Shown in pieces: positions 9,090-16,379 of a DNA stretch of 64,000 bases. The stretch is from contig NZ_CANLRG010000010.1 in assembly GCF_947493565.1 (NCBI RefSeq), positions 1-64,000 on the forward strand, given 5' to 3'. Position 1 is the stretch's first letter. Each line of letters starts with the position of its first letter. The position numbers were made by a program, and so were the translations under genes. Source of the DNA: an uncultured Lutibacter sp. (lineage in GTDB: Bacteria > Bacteroidota > Bacteroidia > Flavobacteriales > Flavobacteriaceae). Below the pieces are notes generated by a model that saw only the letters and a list, made by a program, of their open reading frames with translations, did no database searches and had not been told where the DNA came from.

Positions 9090-10235
9090 ATGTATAAAAC
9101 TTTTAAAATGAATAAAATATCCTTACTACTAATTTCAATATGCTTATTGAGTTGTAATTTAAAAAAGCAAAATGAAACACATAAAGAAGAAATTGAAAAG
9201 GAAACATTAGTATTTCAAGATTTATTTAATGCTTCTATGAATGAAAATGTAGAATGTTATAGAATTCCTTCAATTGTTACTGCTCCAAATGGAGATTTAA
9301 TTGCTTCAATAGATGAGCGAGTTCCTGGTTGTGGAGATTTAAAATGGAGTAAAGACATTAATATTATTGTTAGAAGAAGTTCTGATAATGGTAAAACTTG
9401 GTCTGAAATTGAAACTGTTGTAGATTTTCCCTATGGAAAATCAGCCTCAGACCCTTCTATGATTGTTGATAGTGTTACCAATGAAATATTTCTTTTTTAT
9501 AATTATATGGATTTAGATGCTGAAAAAGACATCTATTATTTACATGTTGTAAAAAGCTCCGATAATGGTAAAACTTGGAGTGACCCAACTGATATTACAA
9601 GTCAAATTGCAAAACCTGAATGGCATAATGATTTTAAATTTATAACTTCAGGCAGAGGAATTCAAACCAAAACAGGTAAATTATTGCATACAATGGTAAA
9701 TTTAAATAGTGGACTGCACGTATTTGGAAGTGATGATCACGGAAAAACTTGGTATTTTATTGATGTGCCTATTCAACCAGCAGATGAATCTAAAATAATA
9801 GAACTTGCAGACGGAACTTTAATGATAAATGCCAGAGTAAATGGAAAAGGTCTACGTTATGTGCATACTTCAACAGATGAAGGCCTAACTTGGCAAACCA
9901 ACGCAGCCCCAGAATTAATTGACCCAGGTTGTAATGCCAGTATTATTCGCTATACTGCTATTGAAGATGGTTATAAAAAAAACAGATTACTTTTTTCAAA
10001 TGCAAAAATGGAAAAAGGAAGAAAAAATATGACCGTTAGAATAAGTTACGATGAAGGAAAAACTTGGAGCGAAGGAAAAACTATTTATGCTGGCTCATCT
10101 GCTTATTCATCTCTAACCATTCTAAAAAATGGAGATATAGGGTTGTTTTTTGAACAAGATGAATATACCAAAAATCCATTTGTAAGTTTTTCTTTAGAAT
10201 GGCTAACCGATGGAAAAGATACTTTAAGTCCATAA
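9090..10235 (+). CDS. nanH: Exo-alpha-sialidase, GH33 lipoprotein
   Basis: Releases terminal sialic acid from glycans. It has 381 residues with a lipoprotein signal ending LLSC (cysteine 22 from this start; ATG 9108 is an alternative start). The sialidase YRIP motif (residues 54-57) supplies the first arginine of the triad. Asp-boxes of the form S-x-D-x-G-x-T-W recur five times: SSDNGKTW twice, SDDHGKTW, STDEGLTW and SYDEGKTW, as expected for a six-bladed propeller. No carbohydrate-binding module is seen. The lipid anchor places it in the periplasm or on the cell surface. It is a member of the operon starting at 7070. Confidence 0.92.
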   Translation: MYKTFKMNKISLLLISICLLSCNLKKQNETHKEEIEKETLVFQDLFNASMNENVECYRIPSIVTAPNGDLIASIDERVPGCGDLKWSKDINIIVRRSSDNGKTWSEIETVVDFPYGKSASDPSMIVDSVTNEIFLFYNYMDLDAEKDIYYLHVVKSSDNGKTWSDPTDITSQIAKPEWHNDFKFITSGRGIQTKTGKLLHTMVNLNSGLHVFGSDDHGKTWYFIDVPIQPADESKIIELADGTLMINARVNGKGLRYVHTSTDEGLTWQTNAAPELIDPGCNASIIRYTAIEDGYKKNRLLFSNAKMEKGRKNMTVRISYDEGKTWSEGKTIYAGSSAYSSLTILKNGDIGLFFEQDEYTKNPFVSFSLEWLTDGKDTLSP

Positions 10236-10278
10236 ATTTTAATAATCCATTGTTTTTAAATTATAAAAAGCATAGGTC

Positions 10279-12360
10279 ATGAATTCAAAAAAAATGAAAT
10301 ACTTTATTGTTATTTTGGCTTTTGTTATTTCATCCATTTGTAAAAGTCAAACTATTAAAGTAGCCTGTATTGGAGATAGTGTTACATATGGCTATGGTAT
10401 AGAAAATAGAGAAAATAATAGCTATCCAGCTCAATTACAACAATTATTAGGTGCTAATTATAAAGTAGCTAATTTTGGTTTTTCTGGAGCTACTATGTTA
10501 AAAAAAGGCCACAAACCATATTGGGATAAAGAAGTTTTTAAAAAATCATTAGAATTTGAACCAACTATTGTAATTATACATTTAGGATTAAACGACCAAG
10601 GGAATAACAATTGGCCACAACATAAAAAAGAGTTTGAAAGCGATTATTTAGATATGATTGCTACCTATAAAAATCTCCCTTCCAAACCGACTGTTATTAT
10701 TTGTAAAATGACTCCTACTTTTTCTGGACATCATTGGTTTGAAGAAGGAATGAGAGAAAGTTTTAAAGAAATTCAAACTAAAATTGAACAGATTGCTGTT
10801 AAAGCTAATGTTAAAGTTATTGATTTACACGAACCCTTATATCGTTTTCCTGAATATTTTCCAGATGATTTGCATCCGACAAAAGAAGGTGCTAAAATAA
10901 TTGCAAAAAAAGTTTATAGTGCTATTTCAGGTAATTATAGCGGTTTAAAAGTGCCTTTATTATATGGTGAAAACATGGTATTACAGAGAAATAAAACTAT
11001 AAATTTCCAAGGAACAGCCAATTATAATGATAAGATCACGATTGAATTTAACAACAAAGTAAAAACGACAATAACTGACTTTAATGGAAATTGGAAATTA
11101 GCTTATGAGCCAATGCAAGCAGGTGGTCCATTTCCTTTAAAAATTACTTCACCAAACACCTCAAAAAGTATTGAAAAAGTATTTGTTGGTGAAGTTTGGC
11201 TAGCTTCTGGACAATCTAATATGGATTTTAAGGTGCAATCAATGGAAAGTGCTGCAACGGTTTTAAAAGATTCTTTAAATAAAAATGTTTTCTTGTTTTC
11301 AATGGATGGAAAAGCTTTGTCTAGTCAGAAATTTACAGAAGATGAACTTTTAAATTGCAATGCAACCAATTATTTTGAATCATCTGGCTGGCAAAAAACA
11401 ACAACTAAAAATCTTGAAAATTTTTCAGCAGTTGCATATACCTTTGCTTATAATCTTCAAAAAAAAATAAATATTCCAGTTGGTATTATTTGCAATGCTA
11501 TTGGCGGCTCTCCCATTCAAAGTTGGATTAGCAGAGAAACTATGGAGCAAACACATGCAACAGTAGATTTGCTAAACGATACACATTTAAATCCGCTTGT
11601 TGATAGCTGGGTTGCTAAAAGAATTGTGTTAAATATGAAGAACGAAAAAAATACAAACATAAAAGCAAGACATCCTTATCAACCTACCACCTTATTTGAT
11701 GCTGGAATAATGCCTATTAAGAATTATGGAATAAAAGGTGTTATTTGGTATCAAGGTGAATCGAATGCAGAACAACCTGAATTACATTCCAACTTGTTTA
11801 AATTATTAGTAAAAGATTGGCGGTTTCATTTTAAAAATCCTGAATTACCTTTTTATTTTGTACAATTAAGCAGTATTGAAAGACCAACTTGGGGAGCATT
11901 TAGAGATTCACAAAGAAGATTATTAGAAATACCAAATACAGGAATGGCTGTTTCTTTAGATGTTGGCAATAAAACAGATGTACATCCAAAAAAGAAATGG
12001 GTTGTAGGTGAACGCTTGTCAAAAATTGCACTTCATAAAAATTATAATTTCTCAAACGAATTTTCAGGACCACTACTCGATTTTGTAAATGTAAAAGGAA
12101 ACAAATTACAGGTTTATTTTAAACATGCCGAAGGATTAACAACTTCAAATGGAGAAAAAGTAACCGATATTTTTATTGCTAATTCAGAGAAGTTATTTGT
12201 GCCTGCAAAAGCTAAAATTAATAAAAATATATTAGAAGTTTGGTCTTCAGAAATTAAAAATCCGAGGTATGTAAAATATGGCTATACACCATTTACAAAA
12301 GGAAACTTAATAAATAAACAAGGTTTACCAGCATCTACATTCTCAAATCTAGTAGAATAA
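10279..12360 (+). CDS. nanS: Bimodular sialate O-acetylesterase (SGNH + SASA domains)
   Basis: Removes O-acetyl groups that block sialidase and lyase action. The 693-residue exported protein has a signal peptide of about 24 residues, then two esterase modules. The first is GDSL/SGNH (residues 27-215): GDSVTYG with nucleophile S34, oxyanion block HLGLNDQ, and DDLHPTKEGAK with the Asp/His pair. The second is a sialate O-acetylesterase (SASA) domain (about 225-690): ASGQSNM near 308-314 and YQGESN near 490. A tandem esterase layout is known in Bacteroidetes NanS/EstA-type enzymes. Two sites could act on acetyls at different positions; that division is inferred. The 43-base gap to the sialidase gene keeps it in the operon. 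Confidence 0.88.
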   Translation: MNSKKMKYFIVILAFVISSICKSQTIKVACIGDSVTYGYGIENRENNSYPAQLQQLLGANYKVANFGFSGATMLKKGHKPYWDKEVFKKSLEFEPTIVIIHLGLNDQGNNNWPQHKKEFESDYLDMIATYKNLPSKPTVIICKMTPTFSGHHWFEEGMRESFKEIQTKIEQIAVKANVKVIDLHEPLYRFPEYFPDDLHPTKEGAKIIAKKVYSAISGNYSGLKVPLLYGENMVLQRNKTINFQGTANYNDKITIEFNNKVKTTITDFNGNWKLAYEPMQAGGPFPLKITSPNTSKSIEKVFVGEVWLASGQSNMDFKVQSMESAATVLKDSLNKNVFLFSMDGKALSSQKFTEDELLNCNATNYFESSGWQKTTTKNLENFSAVAYTFAYNLQKKINIPVGIICNAIGGSPIQSWISRETMEQTHATVDLLNDTHLNPLVDSWVAKRIVLNMKNEKNTNIKARHPYQPTTLFDAGIMPIKNYGIKGVIWYQGESNAEQPELHSNLFKLLVKDWRFHFKNPELPFYFVQLSSIERPTWGAFRDSQRRLLEIPNTGMAVSLDVGNKTDVHPKKKWVVGERLSKIALHKNYNFSNEFSGPLLDFVNVKGNKLQVYFKHAEGLTTSNGEKVTDIFIANSEKLFVPAKAKINKNILEVWSSEIKNPRYVKYGYTPFTKGNLINKQGLPASTFSNLVE

Positions 12361-12376
12361 TCTAAAATTAAATAAA

Positions 12377-13561
12377 ATGAAATTTAAATCTTTTTTTTTA
12401 GTATCAGTTTTACTAGTCACAAGTACTATTTTTGCACAAAAATTTGAAAATTTAGCACAAACTCCACCAATGGGATGGAATAGTTGGAACAGTTTTCAAT
12501 GTGAAAATGTAAATGAAACAGTAATTAAAGAAATGGCAGATGCCATGGTTGAAAATGGCTTAAAAAATGCTGGTTATGAATATATTGTAATTGATGATTG
12601 CTGGCAGATTGGGCGTGATAAAGATGGTTATATTATTGTAGATAAAGAAAAATTTCCTTCTGGAATTAAAAGTTTAGCAGATTATATTCACTCAAAAGGA
12701 CTAAAATTTGGGATTTATTCAGATGCTGGAACAAAAACCTGTGCTGGTCGCCCTGGAAGTAAAGGCTTTGAATTAGAAGATGCAAAAACGTATGCTAAAT
12801 GGGATGTGGATTATTTAAAGTATGATTGGTGTTTTACTGAAGGCCAAGATGCTAAAATTTCTTATAAAAAAATGCGTGATGCTTTATATAAAGCTGGCAG
12901 ACCAATTGTTTTTAGTATGTGCGAGTGGGGCGAAAACAAACCTTGGGAATGGGCAAAAAACGTAGGACATTTATGGAGAACTACACTAGATATTGATATG
13001 AAAGGTAGATTTGATGGAGATGTTTGGGACAATCATATCGGTTGGACAAATATTGTAGATATGCAGGTTGGATTAGAAAAATATGCCGGACCAGGACACT
13101 GGAACGATCCCGATATGTTAGCTGTTGGAAATAATGATATGCCACAAAATGAAGCCAGAGCCCATTTTAGTATGTGGTGCATGTTAGCAGCTCCGCTTAT
13201 GGCAGGAAACGATTTAAGAGCAATGTCTATAAACGATCAAGATATTTTAACAAATAAAGCTTTAATTGCTGTAAATCAAGATATTTTAGGTAAACAAGGC
13301 TTTAAGATTGAAGATTTTGGAAATTTTGAAATTTGGCAAAAACCCTTAGAAAATGGTGATATTGCAATTTGTTTGTTTAATAGAGACATTACTAATAAAA
13401 AATATAAAGTAAATTGGTCTACCATTAAAATTAAAGGTTTTTCTGGTAATTATCAGGTAAAAGATCTTTGGAAAGATAAAGTTATTGGATCTAGTAACAA
13501 AGAATTTACTATAGAAATACCTAGCAGAGATGTTGTTGTTTTTAGATTAATTAGAACATAA
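12377..13561 (+). CDS. GH27 alpha-galactosidase / alpha-N-acetylgalactosaminidase (copy 1)
   Basis: Retaining glycosidase that removes terminal alpha-galactose or alpha-GalNAc. It has 394 residues with a signal peptide ending near FAQ (residue 21). GH27 signatures are PPMGWNSWNSF, VIDDCWQ, the nucleophile D150 in YLKYDWC, the predicted acid/base D205 in RTTLDID, and GHWNDPDML. A small C-terminal beta domain follows (about residues 300-394). The length matches GH27. Choice between galactosidase and N-acetylgalactosaminidase cannot be made by eye. In the sialidase operon, with the gene on its 3' side encoding a hexosaminidase, it probably trims de-sialylated glycoprotein or mucin-type chains. 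Confidence 0.9.
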   Translation: MKFKSFFLVSVLLVTSTIFAQKFENLAQTPPMGWNSWNSFQCENVNETVIKEMADAMVENGLKNAGYEYIVIDDCWQIGRDKDGYIIVDKEKFPSGIKSLADYIHSKGLKFGIYSDAGTKTCAGRPGSKGFELEDAKTYAKWDVDYLKYDWCFTEGQDAKISYKKMRDALYKAGRPIVFSMCEWGENKPWEWAKNVGHLWRTTLDIDMKGRFDGDVWDNHIGWTNIVDMQVGLEKYAGPGHWNDPDMLAVGNNDMPQNEARAHFSMWCMLAAPLMAGNDLRAMSINDQDILTNKALIAVNQDILGKQGFKIEDFGNFEIWQKPLENGDIAICLFNRDITNKKYKVNWSTIKIKGFSGNYQVKDLWKDKVIGSSNKEFTIEIPSRDVVVFRLIRT

Positions 13562-13573
13562 GATTCTCTCAGC

Positions 13574-15619
13574 ATGCGTCTTTTTTTATTCAACTTTTTG
13601 TTTATAGTTATTGGTAGCTTCGGAACTATATTTAGTTTAAATACTTGTACAACAATTGAATCTGATAGTACAACTTTACAAGTAAAATATCCAATTATTC
13701 CATCGCCTCAAGAAATTAGTTATGGTGAAACTGAAATTTCTTTTAAAACTATTACATTTTCAAATACAGTTTTTGAATCTGAAACGAACAAATTAGTTGC
13801 TTTTTTTAAAGAAAATGGTATTGAAGTATCTAATAATGGTTTAAAAATTAACTTCATTAAACAAAACATTGCGAAAAACAATAGTGAAGAAGCTTACAAA
13901 ATTCAAATAAATTCAGAAATTACAATAACTGCAAATACTGGAAAGGGTGCATTTTATGCCATTCAAACTTTAAAACAAATTTTCAGGAAAAATAACAATA
14001 AAGGTGAATTCCCTACACTAACTATTACCGATTGGCCAGCATTTAAAATTCGTGGATTTATGCATGATACTGGAAGAAACTTTCAGTCAGTTGCACAATT
14101 AAAAGAGCAAATAGAAGTCCTTTCAAACTATAAATACAATATTTTTCATTGGCATTTAACAGACGATCCTGCGTGGAGATTGGAAAGTAAATTATATCCG
14201 CAATTGCAAGATGAAAATGCAACAACCAGACAAAAAGGAAAGTTTTACACACAAGAAGATTTTAAAGAAATTGTGGCTTTTTGTAAAGAAAGACATATTA
14301 CTGTAATTCCAGAGTTTGATATACCAGGGCATTCTAGAGCCTTTAGAACAGCCTTAGGTTTTGAATCTATGCGAGACAAACAAGCATTACCTGTTTTATT
14401 AGCTCTTTTTAAAGAATTAATGAGTTTAACAACTCCAGAAGATATGCCATATATTCATATTGGAACCGATGAAGTACGTAATAAAGAAGAGTATGTTTCA
14501 AAAGCGTTTATTTTAGAAATTATGAACTTTATCAAACCCAACAATAGAGAATTAATTGTTTGGAAAGAAGGTATTGAAATAGCCGAAGATTCAACATCAA
14601 TAAATCAACTTTGGGCACAACATGCACCTAGAAAAGGACATCGATTTATAGATTCTAGAGCAAATTACATCAATCATTTAGATCCATTTGCAGGAATGTC
14701 TCGCTTATTTTTTCAGCAACCCTGTAGGCAACCACAAGGAGATAAAATTGCTTTAGGCGGCATTTTATGTGCGTGGCCAGATAATAATGTAGCACATGAA
14801 AGAGACATTTTAAAACAAAACCCTATATATCCATCAATGGTATTTTATTCGGATGCTATTTGGAAAGGACGTACAAAAAATTACAAAGAGTATTGGGCAA
14901 AATTACCAAAACAACACACAAAAGAGTTTAACGATTTTAAACAGTTTGAAGAAAAAGTAATTGCGCATAGAGATTTATTTTTTGAAGGAAAGGAATTTCC
15001 TTATGTAGCACAGACTAATATTAATTGGAAAATTATTGGTCCTTTTAACCATCATGGAGATTTTAACACTACTTTTGAAGTAGAAAACAACATAAAATTG
15101 GGCTACAAAACTGAAGGTAAAACTTTTACTTGGAACGATTCTATTGTTGGCGGTACTATTCATTTAAAACATTTTTTCGGATTTCCATCATTTACAGATA
15201 AAAATAGTGGAACGTATTATGCATATTCAGAAATTTATTCGCCAAAAGATCAAGTTCAAGATTTCTGGATTGGTTTTCAAGGTTGGTCGCGTTCTGGAGG
15301 AAGACGTATTGGTCCATTTCCAAATATTGGAAAGTGGCATACCACCAATCCTAAAATTTGGGTAAACAAACAAGAAATTGAACCTCCCGTTTGGAAACAA
15401 CCAAATTTAGCAACCAAAACTGATGAAATACCATTTATAGATGAAGATTATTTTTATAGAAATCCTACTAAAGTAAATCTTAAAAAAGGATGGAATACCA
15501 TATTATTAAAAATTCCTCACGGAGAAAACTCTTGGAAATGGATGTTTACTTGTATTCCCATTAATATTAATGAATTGGGTATTAAGGAAGTAAAGGATTT
15601 AAAATTTAGAACAAATTAA
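13574..15619 (+). CDS. GH20 beta-N-acetylhexosaminidase
   Basis: Exo-acting hydrolase for terminal beta-GlcNAc or GalNAc by substrate-assisted catalysis. It has 681 residues, with a hydrophobic export signal (residues 1-25) ending SLNTC, a weak lipobox. A GH20b-type N-terminal domain (about 38-150) precedes the barrel (about 155-450). The barrel contains GFMHDTGRNF, FHWHLTDDPAWRLE and the catalytic Asp-Glu pair D299-E300 in HIGTDEV. The C-terminal 200 residues form an extra beta-rich domain that I cannot name. It starts 12 bases after the GH27 gene, so the two are translated from one message. Products are expected to be GlcNAc or GalNAc monosaccharides. Confidence 0.9.
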   Translation: MRLFLFNFLFIVIGSFGTIFSLNTCTTIESDSTTLQVKYPIIPSPQEISYGETEISFKTITFSNTVFESETNKLVAFFKENGIEVSNNGLKINFIKQNIAKNNSEEAYKIQINSEITITANTGKGAFYAIQTLKQIFRKNNNKGEFPTLTITDWPAFKIRGFMHDTGRNFQSVAQLKEQIEVLSNYKYNIFHWHLTDDPAWRLESKLYPQLQDENATTRQKGKFYTQEDFKEIVAFCKERHITVIPEFDIPGHSRAFRTALGFESMRDKQALPVLLALFKELMSLTTPEDMPYIHIGTDEVRNKEEYVSKAFILEIMNFIKPNNRELIVWKEGIEIAEDSTSINQLWAQHAPRKGHRFIDSRANYINHLDPFAGMSRLFFQQPCRQPQGDKIALGGILCAWPDNNVAHERDILKQNPIYPSMVFYSDAIWKGRTKNYKEYWAKLPKQHTKEFNDFKQFEEKVIAHRDLFFEGKEFPYVAQTNINWKIIGPFNHHGDFNTTFEVENNIKLGYKTEGKTFTWNDSIVGGTIHLKHFFGFPSFTDKNSGTYYAYSEIYSPKDQVQDFWIGFQGWSRSGGRRIGPFPNIGKWHTTNPKIWVNKQEIEPPVWKQPNLATKTDEIPFIDEDYFYRNPTKVNLKKGWNTILLKIPHGENSWKWMFTCIPININELGIKEVKDLKFRTN

Positions 15620-15630
15620 TAAATTATTTT

Positions 15631-16287
15631 ATGAAAAAATACATTCTCCTATTAGTTGTTTTTTGTTTAACAATTAACAGTTATTCTCAAAAAAAATATT
15701 CAGAACATTATTACAAAAGGTATGAACTTTTTAAAAGTGAAGCTGATACAAAAAATGAGATCGTTTTTTTAGGAAACAGTATTACGGAGGGTGGCGACTG
15801 GAAAGGTCTATTTCCAACTATAAATGCTGTAAACCGTGGAATTAGCGGAGACGTAACCGATGGTATTTTAAATAGATTAGATGAAGTACTTTCTTCTCAA
15901 CCTAAAAAAATATTCATACTGATTGGAACAAACGATTTGGCAAGAGGGAACAATACGAAGCATGTAATTGAAAATTGCAAAAAAATAATTGAACATATTC
16001 TTCAAAACTCTATAGAAACTGAGTTATATATTCAAAGTTTATTGCCTGTAAATCCAATGATTGGAGAAAAATTTTATGGACATAAAAATAAACAACAAGA
16101 AATTAAACAAGTTAATTCACATTTAAAAAGTTTAGCAAATACATTTAATTTGGTTTATATAAACCTTTATAAGTCATTTAGAAATTCTAAAGGTTTTTTA
16201 AAGCCTAAATTTACTTATGATGGATTACATTTATCGGATAAAGGGTATAAAAAATGGAGAAATAAAATAAGAAAACATGTACTATAG
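15631..16287 (+). CDS. Exported SGNH/GDSL esterase
   Basis: A 218-residue secreted hydrolase with a signal peptide (residues 1-19, ending SYSQ). SGNH blocks are complete: FLGNSITEGGDW with the nucleophile serine, NRGISGD, IFILIGTNDLARGN with the asparagine, and YDGLHLSDKGYKKW with Asp/His. It resembles PAF-acetylhydrolase-like lipases/esterases found in Bacteroidetes glycan loci. Being last in this transcription unit and 11 bases after GH20, it is likely another carbohydrate acetylesterase. Whether it acts on sialic acid or on another sugar is unknown. Confidence 0.83.
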   Translation: MKKYILLLVVFCLTINSYSQKKYSEHYYKRYELFKSEADTKNEIVFLGNSITEGGDWKGLFPTINAVNRGISGDVTDGILNRLDEVLSSQPKKIFILIGTNDLARGNNTKHVIENCKKIIEHILQNSIETELYIQSLLPVNPMIGEKFYGHKNKQQEIKQVNSHLKSLANTFNLVYINLYKSFRNSKGFLKPKFTYDGLHLSDKGYKKWRNKIRKHVL

Positions 16288-16307
16288 ATGAATTTTAATA
16301 AATGTTA

Positions 16308-16320
16308 TATGTTGTACATA
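16308..16320. promoter_or_regulatory. Nan operator 5 (symporter operon)
   Basis: TATGTTGTACATA. It overlaps the -33 region of the symporter promoter rather than the start site, unlike operators 1, 3 and 4. A bound regulator would block sigma factor contact. Confidence 0.7.
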
Positions 16321-16341
16321 ATACATTTTTTGATATATTTG
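16312..16341 (+). promoter_or_regulatory. Promoter of the mutarotase-symporter operon
   Basis: TTG (16312-16314), 19 bases, TATATTTG (16334-16341), a perfect -7 element. The 92-base gap it occupies splits the cluster into two transcription units that share an operator sequence. Confidence 0.65.
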
Positions 16342-16379
16342 TATTTCATCTAAATAAATATAAAAGAGTTACTTAGAAT

